Assembly: GCF_028649595.1 (NCBI RefSeq) | Contig: NZ_JAQSLK010000002.1 | Span: 1-64,000, forward strand | Direction: 5' to 3' | Length of the DNA: 64,000 nt | Source: Campylobacter magnus | GTDB taxonomy: Bacteria; Campylobacterota; Campylobacteria; Campylobacterales; Campylobacteraceae | Shown: in pieces, positions 31,725 to 41,470 of the stretch | Numbering within the stretch: position 1 is the first letter of the stretch | How the letters are laid out: each line of letters begins with the position of its first letter | Program-made: the position numbers and the translations under genes | Notes under the pieces: generated by a model | What the model was told of the DNA's origin: nothing | Seen by the model: the letters and a program-made list of their open reading frames with translations, nothing else | Databases searched by the model: none

Positions 31725-32136
31725 TTTTTTTTGCTTTGCATCCGCTGGTTGCTTCGCATCCGGTGGTTGCTTGCTTTTTGGGGGTTAGGGGGTATTTTTT
31801 ACCTAGGAATTCTAGAATTCCTAAAACTAGAATTCCTAGCAAAATTCTAGAATTCTTAAATCTAGAATTCTTAATTTTAGAATTCCTAGTAAAATTCTAG
31901 AATTCTTAAATCTAGAATTCCTAACAAAATTCTAGAATTTCTAGTAAAATTCTAGAATTCCTAAAACTAGAATTCCTAAATATAGAATTCCTAAATATAG
32001 AATTCTTAAATATAGAATTCTTAAATATAGAATTCCTAAATATAGAATTCTTAATTCTAGAATTCCTAACAAAATTCTAGAATTCCTAGCAAAATTCTAG
32101 AATTCCTTAATCTAGAATTCCATAGCGAATTCTAGA
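31725..32136. repeat. Dense composite repeat array downstream of mrdA
   Basis: The array begins with GCTTTGCATCCGCTGGTTGC and TTGGGGGTTAGGGGGTATTT modules. It continues with over twenty GAATTC half-sites in about 330 bp. Inside it, a 15-bp unit (CTAAATATAGAATTC or TTAAATATAGAATTC) is repeated about five times in tandem at 31976-32050. Confidence 0.92.
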
Positions 32137-33945
32137 TTATTTCTTAGCCGTTTTTAGGTATTTTTCATCTATATAGCCAAGTTCAATTAGCTTATTATAT
32201 ACTCTTGCTGCGATTGGTCCACCAGTGCTGCCGCCGTGCGCACCGTGTTCGACGAGCACAGTTACTACATACTGCGGCTCTTCAACTGGACCATAGGTGG
32301 TGATCCACGCATGAGAGCGGTTTAGATACTCCATGGCTTCTTCTTTTATACGCACTTTTTCGCTTTGGCTGATGCCTACAACCTGAGCGGTGCCAGTTTT
32401 TGCACCAAGCCTTATTTTTGCGCCTGCTAGGGCTCTAAATCCAGTCCCGCCAGGCTCATTTGCCACCGCCCACATACCACGGCGAACCTCTGGCAGAGCA
32501 GCTTTTTCGCTCTCGCTCATAGTATCATTACTATCCCAGACTAGCTCTTTTTCTCCCACTCTAAGCGCAAAATGCGGCGTAACAGAACGCCCAGTAGCAA
32601 AAATAGCTGTATTTTTAGCAATTTGAACCGGCGTTACCAAAAAATTGCCTTGCCCTATGGATGTATTTATGGTATCACCTTGAAACCACGGCTCTTTGGT
32701 GCGTTTGCGTTTCCACTCTTTGCCTGGTGCTACTCCCACATACTCATTTGGCAGGTCAATTCCAGTTCGCACGCCAAAGCCATATCGCTCAAGCACCGGA
32801 GTAATCCTATCAATCCCCACATGATACGCCCCCCTATAAAAGTAGGTATCGCAGCTAGTTTTGATAGCATCTACTATGGTCATATTGTAGTTGATTTTAT
32901 CTGTCCAGTTGCGAAACTTGCGATCACCTAGTTCAAAATACGCATCGCAAAGTATAGGCGAGTGAGCATTAAACAAATTGCTATTAAAAAACGCCATTCC
33001 CATAGTCATTTTAATAACGCTACCTGGCGGATATAGGGCATTTACAAGCTTGTTTGTAAAAGGATGGTCAATGTCATTTATCAGCTCATCCCATTCTTTT
33101 TGCGGAATTCCTAGCACAAAGGGGTTTAGGTCGTACTCAGGAAAGCTAGCCGCTGCTAAAATCTCTCCATTTTTAGCATTCATAACGATTATCGCACCTG
33201 CTCTTTGCTCACCAAAGGCTTCTAGTAAATATTTTTGCAATTCTAGATCTATTGAGAGCATTACATCAGAGCTTGATGGATTGATTTGTTCTACTAGTTC
33301 TACTCGTTGATTTAGTGCTGTTACTCTGGTGCGGCGCTGTCCTGGGATGCCTTGCAAATCATCATTATAAAAGCGCTCTATACCAGCTCTACCTATGTAG
33401 TTTGTTAACTTTGTGGTAGGGTCTTCTTCTGTGTCTTTTAGATTTGCCCTGCCTATGTAGCCGATGATGTGGCTTGCTAGATCGCCGTAGGGATATAGCC
33501 TTTTTGATGTAGCGCGCACCGAAATAGCATCATTTAGTTCAAGCTGAGCGTAGCGAGTAAGGGTTTTGTTGTAGTCCAAAAACTCCACTACTGGCACGAA
33601 ATCTTGGTGATAAGGTGAGTCTAAGCGGCGGTAGTTTTTAGCAAGCTGGGTAGCATTTAACTCAGGAAAAACCGAGACAATATGCTCTATATAGCTATTT
33701 AGCTCAGCATCTTTTTTAATGTGTGGTTTGATATTTATGCTAAAACCAAGGTCATTTACAGCTAGTGGCTGGTGATTGCGGTCTAGGATTTGCCCACGCA
33801 CAGGGGCGATGCGCTCTGATTTTATAGAGTTTTGTTCGGCTATTTGCTCGTAGTATTTGTTTGATTTTATGCTTAGATAATACACTCTAGTTAGTAGCAG
33901 AATCCACATTAAAGCAAGCAAGGTAAAGGCAATTTTTATTCTCAT
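32137..33945 (-). CDS. mrdA: Penicillin-binding protein 2 (peptidoglycan D,D-transpeptidase)
   Basis: This class B PBP cross-links peptidoglycan during cell elongation and, in curved Campylobacter cells, helps shape. The 602-residue protein has an N-terminal membrane anchor (IAFTLLALMWILLLTRVYYL), the PBP dimerisation domain with PVRGQILDRNHQPLA, and the transpeptidase domain. The catalytic motifs are SVIK at Ser309, SCD at 364 and KTG at 516. It overlaps the upstream membrane protein gene by 4 bp. Full length. Confidence 0.95.
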   Translation of the reverse strand: MRIKIAFTLLALMWILLLTRVYYLSIKSNKYYEQIAEQNSIKSERIAPVRGQILDRNHQPLAVNDLGFSINIKPHIKKDAELNSYIEHIVSVFPELNATQLAKNYRRLDSPYHQDFVPVVEFLDYNKTLTRYAQLELNDAISVRATSKRLYPYGDLASHIIGYIGRANLKDTEEDPTTKLTNYIGRAGIERFYNDDLQGIPGQRRTRVTALNQRVELVEQINPSSSDVMLSIDLELQKYLLEAFGEQRAGAIIVMNAKNGEILAAASFPEYDLNPFVLGIPQKEWDELINDIDHPFTNKLVNALYPPGSVIKMTMGMAFFNSNLFNAHSPILCDAYFELGDRKFRNWTDKINYNMTIVDAIKTSCDTYFYRGAYHVGIDRITPVLERYGFGVRTGIDLPNEYVGVAPGKEWKRKRTKEPWFQGDTINTSIGQGNFLVTPVQIAKNTAIFATGRSVTPHFALRVGEKELVWDSNDTMSESEKAALPEVRRGMWAVANEPGGTGFRALAGAKIRLGAKTGTAQVVGISQSEKVRIKEEAMEYLNRSHAWITTYGPVEEPQYVVTVLVEHGAHGGSTGGPIAARVYNKLIELGYIDEKYLKTAKK

Positions 33946-34442
33946 ATTTTACTTTCTTTAAATATAAAAAGACAAAGCAAGCACTCAGCAATGATGAAAT
34001 ACACATACTCTACCGAGTAGCGCAAAAGCTCACGATCTAGCACATATAGCACTAGATTGCTAATGCTATATGTGCCTATATAAGCAGCCCCGTTAAAAAT
34101 AGCAAGCTGTATAATGCGAGCTTTAAAGTTTATCACCACCCACTCATAAAAAATATGATAAAACAGCAAATACGAAATAGCCGAGCTAAAAAGTACAAAG
34201 CCATGTAACTGCTCAGCAAATATGAGTAGAGCAAAAGTCGCAAACCACGGCATAGCCACACCTGAGAGCAGTTTTTCTGCCTCACGGCGCTTTTCTACTA
34301 AATAAGTAAAAATCACACCCATAAGTGGTGGCAAAAATAAAAACGCCGTGCTAAGCATCTCGTAGATTATGATAGCTACGAGCAAAAGGCTTAGAGCCAG
34401 AGCATTAGGGCTTTTTCGTCGCAGATTGGAAAGTGTTTGCAT
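33942..34442 (-). CDS. Integral membrane protein, positional counterpart of MreD
   Basis: This 166-residue protein has five or six hydrophobic helices and few charges. It lies immediately upstream of the elongation PBP2 gene with a 4-bp overlap, where MreD or another rod-complex membrane protein would be expected. Sequence alone does not prove that identity. The assigned ATG at 34442 overlaps the acetyltransferase gene by 52 bp; a TTG inside the first hydrophobic helix is less plausible, so the overlap may be real. Confidence 0.65.
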   Translation of the reverse strand: MQTLSNLRRKSPNALALSLLLVAIIIYEMLSTAFLFLPPLMGVIFTYLVEKRREAEKLLSGVAMPWFATFALLIFAEQLHGFVLFSSAISYLLFYHIFYEWVVINFKARIIQLAIFNGAAYIGTYSISNLVLYVLDRELLRYSVEYVYFIIAECLLCLFIFKESKI

Positions 34443-34870
34443 TTTACGCAGTCACTCCATATTTTTTGGCTTGGGATTTGGTTTTTTTCTATTAACTTAA
34501 AGCCAAGTTTTTCAAAAAAACCTTGAGCGTAGGTTAGGGCAATAACCCTTGTAAGCCCAAGTTCTCTAGCCTCAGCGATTAGTTCGTTTACGATTTTTGC
34601 ACCTATACCGCTTTTTTGTTCGCTTGGTGCTACGATTAGCGAGCGAACCTCAGCAAGGTCGGGGGCTATTATGTGCAAAGCACCAAAGCCGATGATTTGC
34701 TCACCACTTTTAGCTAGGATATACGAGCGAATGTTTTGGGCTACTTCATCATCGCTTCTAGGTAGTATTATGCCAGCTTCTACTTGCGGGGCGACTAGGG
34801 TTTGCATTGCTTTTATATCAGCTGGTTTGGCTTTGCTTAGTTTTATCAATTTTTCTCCGATTTTTAGCAT
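34391..34870 (-). CDS. GNAT N-acetyltransferase, short N-acetylglutamate-synthase-like type
   Basis: This 159-residue protein has a GNAT fold: acetyl-CoA binding at SEQKSGIGAKIVNELIAEAR (about 80-99) and YAQGFFEKLGF. It ends in CVKCKHFPICDEKAL, a cysteine-rich tail seen in short ArgA-like N-acetylglutamate synthases. Such enzymes start arginine synthesis by acetylating glutamate. The fold is certain; the substrate is inferred from the tail. No arginine genes adjoin it. Confidence 0.8.
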   Translation of the reverse strand: MLKIGEKLIKLSKAKPADIKAMQTLVAPQVEAGIILPRSDDEVAQNIRSYILAKSGEQIIGFGALHIIAPDLAEVRSLIVAPSEQKSGIGAKIVNELIAEARELGLTRVIALTYAQGFFEKLGFKLIEKNQIPSQKIWSDCVKCKHFPICDEKALMLWL

Positions 34871-34876
34871 TTTAAA

Positions 34877-34972
34877 AATTCTAGTAGGAATTCTAGATTA
34901 TTAGAATTTACCTTTTTGGTATTGCTTAGAGATGTAGGAATTCTAGAATTTCATCTAGAATTCCTTGTTTTA
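34877..34972. repeat. GAATTCTAGAATTC-type palindromes
   Basis: About five half-sites fill the gap between the acetyltransferase gene and the chemoreceptor gene. Confidence 0.8.
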
Positions 34973-36562
34973 TTACACTTTAAAGTTGCTTAGGCGTTTT
35001 TCTAGGCTGATTGTAGTATCGTGTAGCTTGGTAGCTGAGGCAGCTACATTATCACAGATTTCAGCGTTGTTTTTGGTTATTTGATTGCTTTCATCTACGC
35101 ATTTTGTTAGCTTGTCGATTTGAGTTTTGATACTCTCAGCTTTTTGTGCCACGCTACTTACCATTTCAAGGGCATTGCTATTGTTTTGTTGTGTTTGTCT
35201 AGCTTGTGCTATTAGTGAGCTGGCATCATCGTTTAGCTGACCGATTTTAGTAGCGTTGCTTGCTAGGGCGCGACCTAGGCTATTTACTTCTTTTATTAGG
35301 CTATTAGCATCAGCGTCTATTTGAGCTAGTCTTTGATCTGTTTGTTCGGCTAGTTTGCGAACTTCTTCAGCTACTACTGCAAATCCACGACCTACTTCGC
35401 CAGCACGAGCTGCTTCTATAGCAGCATTTAGCGCTAGTAAGTTTGTTTGCTCGCTGACTTCTGCTATGGTGCCAAGGATATTTTTGATAGCCTCAGTTTT
35501 GGCTACTAGTTCTTTGCTTTGGGCTGCTAGGGCTTGTTCTTCTTTGTTTGCGCTTTGGACTCTGCCTACAAACTTATCAAGCTCTGTTATCATCACTCCA
35601 AGTTCAGTAAATGAGCTTTTGTTTGAGTTAGCCGCTTCTCTTGCTAGAACCTTAGAGTTTTCAAGCTCGTCTTCTACTTGGTGTGAAATTTCACTTAGAC
35701 TTTCAAGTTGCTTTAGTCCGTCTTGGACATTGCTTGAGAGTTTGTTTGAGTTTGAGTATAGTGACTCGCTTTGTTCATCTACATTATCTGCGTCTTTTTT
35801 GACAGCTATGATTGTGTTTTGAATTTTTTCTATGAACTGATTGATATTTGCTGAGCTTGAGCCTATTTCATCTTTTGAGCGAACATCGATGCGAGCTCTT
35901 AGATCGCCTTCGCCTACAGCTAGATCTTTTGCTTTTGCTAGTAGGTTATTTATTGGCAAGATTACTACATGGCGAAGAAGCCCTACTACTACAAGCAAGG
36001 TAATAATAAGAGAAATTATAAAAATAGCTAAAAATAGCTTGCTAGCCTCAAAGGTCTCCTCATCAAGTTTGTTTAGTGAGTATTCTAGATCCATCACACC
36101 AAGCACCTCACCCTCAGCTGCGTTTGCGTGGCAGGCCAGACACTGGGCTTTGGCTACAAAAGGCACGATTTGGCGAAGTAGGTGTTGATCACCTTTTTGT
36201 AATTCTAGCGTGATTTTTTCTGGATTTTTAAACTGATTTGCGATTATATCATCTTTTGGTGGAGTTTTTTCTAGATTAAAGATTTCGGCTATGGTGTCTG
36301 AGCGGTAAATTACTAGTGAGCTTACACCTTCGATTTGGCTAGCTTCGTGAACTGTGCCCATAATCACCTCAGGGTCGCCTGTATTCATCGATGTTCGCAC
36401 GGTTTGAAAGATAGACTCTCCCATCATTGCGATATTTTCTTTGGCAGATTTTTTATTGTAGCTTTGAAACTCATTTATAATAATAGCTTCAAGTATACCA
36501 AAGCTGATAAGCAAAACAATGCTTATACCCAAGATGACTTTTTTGCTAATTGAATTTAACAT
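34973..36562 (-). CDS. Methyl-accepting chemotaxis protein with CxxCH periplasmic domain
   Basis: This 529-residue chemoreceptor has two membrane helices (about 8-28 and 178-200), a HAMP domain and the conserved signalling hairpin ([20 protein letters not shown] near 365-385). The periplasmic domain contains [13 protein letters not shown], a CxxCH haem c attachment motif in a DUF3365-like setting, so it may sense redox state or a haem ligand. The C-terminus lacks the CheR/CheB tether pentapeptide. Ribosome site AAAGGG. It is probably monocistronic. Confidence 0.92.
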   Translation of the reverse strand: MLNSISKKVILGISIVLLISFGILEAIIINEFQSYNKKSAKENIAMMGESIFQTVRTSMNTGDPEVIMGTVHEASQIEGVSSLVIYRSDTIAEIFNLEKTPPKDDIIANQFKNPEKITLELQKGDQHLLRQIVPFVAKAQCLACHANAAEGEVLGVMDLEYSLNKLDEETFEASKLFLAIFIISLIITLLVVVGLLRHVVILPINNLLAKAKDLAVGEGDLRARIDVRSKDEIGSSSANINQFIEKIQNTIIAVKKDADNVDEQSESLYSNSNKLSSNVQDGLKQLESLSEISHQVEDELENSKVLAREAANSNKSSFTELGVMITELDKFVGRVQSANKEEQALAAQSKELVAKTEAIKNILGTIAEVSEQTNLLALNAAIEAARAGEVGRGFAVVAEEVRKLAEQTDQRLAQIDADANSLIKEVNSLGRALASNATKIGQLNDDASSLIAQARQTQQNNSNALEMVSSVAQKAESIKTQIDKLTKCVDESNQITKNNAEICDNVAASATKLHDTTISLEKRLSNFKV

Positions 36563-36718
36563 TTTTTCACCCTTTAAATTTTTGCGGAATTATAGCGAAT
36601 TTGTAAGTCTTTTTTACTTAAAAAATGATTTTTTTAAAAATTTATTGTAAAAAGTTTATTTTTTGGTTAAAACTTATTAGGAATTCTAGAATTCTTAATA
36701 AGTTTTATCTAAGTTTTT

Positions 36719-37618
36719 TTAACAAAATCTTTTTAGAATTTTTTTGTAGCTATCTATGCGCCTATCACGCAAAAACGGCCACCATCTACGCACATTTTCA
36801 CAGCGCCCTTTATCAAGCTTGATCACCTCACAAACCTCGCTATTCTCATCACTTTCAAAGAGCTTTTCGCCCTGAGGTCCATAAACAAAACTATGCCCCC
36901 AAAATCTAATGCCCTCATTCCCAGCGCAAAGTGCGTTTTTATCGCTTAGCCTAGCACTTTCAAAGCCTATGCGATTTATCGCTACTACCGGCAAGCCATT
37001 AGCTACTGCGTGCCCTCTTTGCACAGCCATCCACGCATCAAGCTGGCGAGCTTTTTCATCGCTGCTATCACCATCAAACCAGCCTATAGCTGTTGGGTAT
37101 ATAAGAATTTCAGCTCCTTTTAGAGCCATTATGCGAGCAGCTTCTGGATACCACTGATCCCAGCACACTAGCACGCCAAGTGTGCCAAGGCTAGTTTTTA
37201 TGGGCTCAAAGCCAAGATCACCTGGGGTAAAATAAAACTTTTCATAGAAGTTTGGATCATCTGGGATATGCATTTTGCGGTATTTGCCAGCTATAGAGCC
37301 ATCTTTTTCAAAGACCACCGCTGTGTTAAAATACAGCCCAGCACTGCGCCTTTCAAATAGCGAAGTTACTAGCACTATAGCGTGTTTTTTTGCTATAGAG
37401 CCCCAAAACTCGCAATCGCTATTAAAATCCTTTGCTAGATCAAAGTTATCTACATTTTGCCTTTGGCAAAAATATGCCCCTTGATGTAGCTCGCTAAGGC
37501 AAACTAGCTGTGCACCGCCTTTTGCTGCACGCTCTATTAAAGCGCAGGTTTTAGCAATGCTTGCTTCTTTGCTGCCTTCATAAGCATGTGCTATGATAGC
37601 TATATTTAGCTCATTCAT
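36719..37618 (-). CDS. aguB: N-carbamoylputrescine amidase
   Basis: AguB hydrolyses N-carbamoylputrescine to putrescine, ammonia and CO2. The 299-residue nitrilase-superfamily protein has the Glu-Lys-Cys triad in LSELHQG, KYRKMHIPDDP and VLVCWDQWYPEAAR. The WYPEAAR and DDPNFYEKFYFTPGD segments are typical of the plant/bacterial AguB group. It is last in an operon of aguA, a cation transporter and aguB, overlapping the transporter by 4 bp. Confidence 0.94.
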   Translation of the reverse strand: MNELNIAIIAHAYEGSKEASIAKTCALIERAAKGGAQLVCLSELHQGAYFCQRQNVDNFDLAKDFNSDCEFWGSIAKKHAIVLVTSLFERRSAGLYFNTAVVFEKDGSIAGKYRKMHIPDDPNFYEKFYFTPGDLGFEPIKTSLGTLGVLVCWDQWYPEAARIMALKGAEILIYPTAIGWFDGDSSDEKARQLDAWMAVQRGHAVANGLPVVAINRIGFESARLSDKNALCAGNEGIRFWGHSFVYGPQGEKLFESDENSEVCEVIKLDKGRCENVRRWWPFLRDRRIDSYKKILKRFC

Positions 37619-38508
37619 ATTTCGCCCCTTTCAATCTCTTCATCATCTGTGATATCAAAGTGAATTTCAAATATCCATTTATTTTGGCTAAATCTCTCTT
37701 TTATTTCTTTTTCTAGCTCTGCTTCGCACTCGTGGGCTTTGGCTAGGGTAATGTTTGGATCAAACACCAAATGAACGCCAAAATAGCAAATATTTCCACT
37801 TTTTCTAGTGCGGATTAGGTGGGTTGAGAGAATAGGCTCTTTTTTGGCTATTAGCTCTTTTATCTCATCTGTTATCTCAGTAGGTAGTGAGCCATCTAGA
37901 AGCATATACACGCTTTCTTTGATGAGTGGCATAGCTTGCAATACAATATAAGCACTAACACCTATACCAAAAAGCGCATCAATAATGACTAAACCGCTAA
38001 AATGAACGACTATCAAAGCTGCTAGCGTGGCTGCGTTTGTAAGCAAATCTACTTGATAATGCGTAGCATCAGCGTAGATAATCATACTATCGTATTTAGC
38101 AGCCGCGCGGCGCAGGTAAATAACAAGCGCAGTTGTCATCACAAGCGAAATCACCATAACCACAGCACCTATGCTAAAATCAATAGGCTCAGGGTTTAGT
38201 ATTTTCATAACTCCACCATAAGCGACAAGCAAGCCTGCCCCCATGATAAAAAAGCCCTCAAATAGCGTAGTGAGTGCTTCAATCTTGCCATAGCCGAAGT
38301 TAAATTTCTCATTTGGCTGAGCATTGGCTTTTTTAAGCGCAAAAAAGTTAATCGCACTTACTAAGCAATCCCCAAGTGAGTCAAGCGCAGAGCTAACAAC
38401 AGCCATAGAACCACTGCTAAGCCCAAAAACTAGCTTGATAACAGCAAGCACGCTAGCAGTAAGTCCAGCTATAAAAGGTGGAGTAATAAAGCTTTTTTTG
38501 GCACTCAT
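37615..38508 (-). CDS. Cation diffusion facilitator family transporter
   Basis: This 297-residue inner-membrane metal:proton antiporter has about six transmembrane helices. Metal-site residues are seen in SALDSLGDCLVSAINF (helix II) and YADATHYQVDLLTN (helix V), followed by a cytosolic C-terminal domain (HLIRTRKSGNICYFGVHLVF). Such proteins export Zn, Fe or Mn. It is sandwiched between aguA and aguB with 4-bp overlaps on both sides, so all three are translated together. The metal and the link to polyamine synthesis are unknown. Confidence 0.92.
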   Translation of the reverse strand: MSAKKSFITPPFIAGLTASVLAVIKLVFGLSSGSMAVVSSALDSLGDCLVSAINFFALKKANAQPNEKFNFGYGKIEALTTLFEGFFIMGAGLLVAYGGVMKILNPEPIDFSIGAVVMVISLVMTTALVIYLRRAAAKYDSMIIYADATHYQVDLLTNAATLAALIVVHFSGLVIIDALFGIGVSAYIVLQAMPLIKESVYMLLDGSLPTEITDEIKELIAKKEPILSTHLIRTRKSGNICYFGVHLVFDPNITLAKAHECEAELEKEIKERFSQNKWIFEIHFDITDDEEIERGEI

Positions 38509-39479
38509 TTACTGCCTTTATAGATATTTTGCGAACTACAATGCAAACTGCCATTTTGGCGGATAAAAACCCTAGCATCAATAGGGATGATATCTCTATT
38601 TTTAACATGCTTTGCTAGCGCATTTAGCACAGTTTCATCAGCTTTTTTATCGCCGTATGTAGGCACGATAAGAGCGTCATTTATAAAAATAAAATTCGCA
38701 TATGTAGCCCCAAGGCGTCTATTTTCAAACATCACAGGCTTTGGCAGCGGCAGCGGCACTAGATCAAAGCCAGTTTTTTCTAGTTCGCTTTTCATTTTTG
38801 AAAGTGGCAGGTAGTGCGGATCGGCCTTATCATCACAAGCTGCGTAGGCTATGGTGTGAGGGTCAATAAATCTAGCCAAAGTATCAACATGACTATCTGT
38901 ATCATCGCCTAAAATCTCTCCATTTTCTAGCCAGATTATTTGCTCTAAGCCAAAAAGCTCTTTTAGCTGGAATTCTAGATTTTGCTTATCTCTTGAGCCA
39001 CGATTAGCATTTAGTAAGCACTCTGTAGTAGTTAGCATCACACCAGAACCATTAAAATCCACGCTGCCGCCCTCTAGCACTAGCGGAATTTCATAGCGCT
39101 TGCCTTTTAACGCGCCAAGTCTAAAAAGTTCTTTGTTTGCAGCATTATCAAGGACGGACTCAAACTTCCCACCCCAAGCATCAAAGCAAAAATCATAGTA
39201 TCTCACACCAGAGCCATCATCAGCGCAAATAACGCCATAATCACGAATCCAAGTATCATTTACAGCCACAGGCGCAAACTCTACATTTGGCATTTTAAAT
39301 CTAGAATTCTCTTTGGTATCCTTGGCTAAAAGTATGATTTTTTGGTATTTGCTAACAGCAGTTATAAGCTCATAGTAGCTATCAAGTATCTCTTTTAAAT
39401 ACGGTGCCCAGTCAGTGTTTTTATTCGGCAAGGCTAGCAGCAGCGCACTTTGTTCTTCCCATTCGCCAAAAGCTCTCAT
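38505..39479 (-). CDS. aguA: Agmatine deiminase
   Basis: AguA converts agmatine to N-carbamoylputrescine, the step before AguB. The 324-residue protein shows WIRDYG near 77, the LEGGSVDFNGSG segment near 138 and GDDTDSHVDTLARF near 196. The catalytic cysteine is in NGSLHCSSQN near 315. The operon start has an AGAGGG ribosome site. Two palindrome copies lie within the coding sequence (near 38970 and 39301). Confidence 0.94.
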   Translation of the reverse strand: MRAFGEWEEQSALLLALPNKNTDWAPYLKEILDSYYELITAVSKYQKIILLAKDTKENSRFKMPNVEFAPVAVNDTWIRDYGVICADDGSGVRYYDFCFDAWGGKFESVLDNAANKELFRLGALKGKRYEIPLVLEGGSVDFNGSGVMLTTTECLLNANRGSRDKQNLEFQLKELFGLEQIIWLENGEILGDDTDSHVDTLARFIDPHTIAYAACDDKADPHYLPLSKMKSELEKTGFDLVPLPLPKPVMFENRRLGATYANFIFINDALIVPTYGDKKADETVLNALAKHVKNRDIIPIDARVFIRQNGSLHCSSQNIYKGSK

Positions 39480-39504
39480 ATTCCCTCTGTGAAAAAAATG
39501 TAGA

Positions 39505-39592
39505 AAATCTAGAATTCCTAGAAAAAATTCTAGAATTCCTAGAAAAAAATCTAGAATTCTAGAATTCCTAAGCTAAAATGCTTAGGAATTTT
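39505..39592. repeat. GAATTCTAGAATTC-type palindromes
   Basis: Three to four copies lie between aguA and flaC, at the end of flaC transcription. Confidence 0.85.
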
Positions 39593-39595
39593 AAA

Positions 39596-40396
39596 TTAAG
39601 CAAGTAAAGTAGCTACTTTGTTTTGAAGGCCAGCAAAGTTATGTGCGCTTGCGATTGTAGCAGCGTTTAGTTTCATATTTGAAGCTTGTAAATTGCTATA
39701 ATTCTTTGCTATATCGCTGTTTTGTAGTTGGCTCTGGCTAGCTGTTAGATTTATATTTTTTATAGCTATGCTCTCTGCGTTGCTTGCGATATTGTTTTGT
39801 GCTGCGCCTATATCGCTTCTCATGCGGTTTATTGTGTCTCTAAAGTCTTTTATGCTTTGTGGATTACTGATATCAAGCTGATTTAGGTTTGGTGCTTCTA
39901 CATTTACACCGATTACGCCACTAGTTGTCTCAAAGTTTAACTGACCGCCAAACACGCTTTTACCATTAAAAGTAGCTTGGTCAATGCTGCCTTGCATACT
40001 CTCTTTTAGTGCGCTCATTTCGCTTGAAATCGCTTTTTGATAGTCAGTATTCATAGAACTTGGATCAATATTTCCATTTGCATCAAGCTTTACGCCATTT
40101 ACTGCTCGCACGCTTAGTTCGCTCATGCGGTTTGTAGCGTCATTTAGACTGCTTAATGCGCCATCTGCGATTTGCATCATGCCGATTGCGTCATTTGCGT
40201 TTGCTAGGCCTTGGCGTGCTCCATTAGCATCGCTGCGAAGTGCGTCTGCGATAGCTAGGTTTGCTGTATCAGTCCCACTTAGCGCGCGAAGTGCTGAGAT
40301 ATTGCCTAGAGCTTTGCTTGCGCTACTTTGAGCGTTGTTCATATATTTGTTTTGAAGTCCGGTTGTGTAATCCGTTGAACCGATTGTCATTGCCAT
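39596..40396 (-). CDS. flaC: FlaC-type flagellin
   Basis: This 266-residue flagellin has only the conserved N- and C-terminal D0/D1 helices and almost no variable centre. That matches FlaC of C. jejuni, a secreted flagellin that is not a main filament subunit. The N-terminus differs from filament flagellins (MTIGSTDYTTGLQNKYMNNA), and the C-terminus ends in LQNKVATLLA. The start has a strong AAGGAGG site. TGGTATAAA about 50 bp upstream suggests sigma-70 control; no clear sigma-28 or sigma-54 site is visible. Confidence 0.88.
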   Translation of the reverse strand: MAMTIGSTDYTTGLQNKYMNNAQSSASKALGNISALRALSGTDTANLAIADALRSDANGARQGLANANDAIGMMQIADGALSSLNDATNRMSELSVRAVNGVKLDANGNIDPSSMNTDYQKAISSEMSALKESMQGSIDQATFNGKSVFGGQLNFETTSGVIGVNVEAPNLNQLDISNPQSIKDFRDTINRMRSDIGAAQNNIASNAESIAIKNINLTASQSQLQNSDIAKNYSNLQASNMKLNAATIASAHNFAGLQNKVATLLA

Positions 40397-40651
40397 TTTA
40401 TCCTCCTTGAAGCCTTTTTTGTTTTTAGATAAGCAAATTTTATACCAATTTTAGTTAAGCATTTCTTAAAATTCCAAAATTTTTTCTACTTAAATTCTAG
40501 AATTTAAGTATCAGCTTGGCAAAATATTTTCTAGCAATCGTACTTTATATTTTTTAAAATTTTCTTAAAAAAAATTATTAGTTTTATATAAGTGTAATTT
40601 TTTGAGCTTTATTTTTATATAATTCTGCTCTTTTTTCAAAAGCGAGGTAAA

Positions 40652-41275
40652 ATGAGAGATTACGATAAAGAGCCTATTGTAATAAAAGATATGAATTTAT
40701 TATTTATTTTATTAAGAGAATCTCCACTAATCTTTGCGTGTTTGTTGATAGCTGTTTTAAAGCCTGGAACAAATATTTTGTTTTGCGCCATTCTTATGTT
40801 TGTCCCAACTATAACTCAATATGCTAAATATAAAAATAAACGATTAGTAAAACTTACAAACAATAAAATATATTTTTTACAAGAAAATAACGAGCTTGAA
40901 AATATAGATCTAAGCACTAATTTTGAGATTTACAAAACTTTTGAGCCGATTTATCATAAGTCACAAAAACTATCAAATTATAATAAATTTGTCCATTTTG
41001 CTTTATTTCCTTTTATGCCACTTCTTATAATATTAGGTGTGATTGGAAAATTCTCGTATTATTTATTTTCTAGAAATTTAAAAGAATATAGATTATTTGA
41101 TGCTTATTTGATTAAACAAGATGAAAAAATTATAAATATAACAATGCTAAATAAAAATATCCAAAAAGAAGTGGATGTTTATTTAAAGCAAAGAATAAAA
41201 ATTGAGCCAAAAAATCTTAAAATGTTTTTTGACAAAAGTGGTTACGCATATGAAAAAATCGAACTGAAAGGGTAG
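40652..41275 (+). CDS. Membrane protein of unknown function
   Basis: This 207-residue protein has a first helix pair (about 20-60) and another hydrophobic segment near 115-140, surrounding a Lys/Asn-rich cytosolic-looking part (KRLVKLTNNKIYFLQENNEL). This resembles membrane-anchored PH-like domains, but weakly. Codon use is more AT-rich than its neighbours, which may mean recent arrival. A 15-codon frame (MNDNLLIDVLNATTT) starts 3 bp after the stop and then breaks off, perhaps the remnant of a partner gene. Ribosome site GAGG. Confidence 0.6.
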   Translation: MRDYDKEPIVIKDMNLLFILLRESPLIFACLLIAVLKPGTNILFCAILMFVPTITQYAKYKNKRLVKLTNNKIYFLQENNELENIDLSTNFEIYKTFEPIYHKSQKLSNYNKFVHFALFPFMPLLIILGVIGKFSYYLFSRNLKEYRLFDAYLIKQDEKIINITMLNKNIQKEVDVYLKQRIKIEPKNLKMFFDKSGYAYEKIELKG

Positions 41276-41470
41276 AAAATGAATGACAATCTTTTAATAG
41301 ATGTGCTTAATGCCACCACTACTTAAAACTTACAAAATATTTTAATTTATGGCAATGTAGAGCAAAAAACAAGCAAAAAGCAAAGAATTTTCAAATTCTA
41401 GAATTTAGCTCTTGAATTGCTCTTAAATTCTAGAATTTAAAAAGTCCAAATTCTAGAATTTAAGCAATAT

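Noticed and set aside
31725-32136. Palindrome array resembling a CRISPR array
   Set aside because: The repeats are short palindromes at irregular spacing, some in direct tandem, with no unique spacers of constant length and no cas genes nearby.
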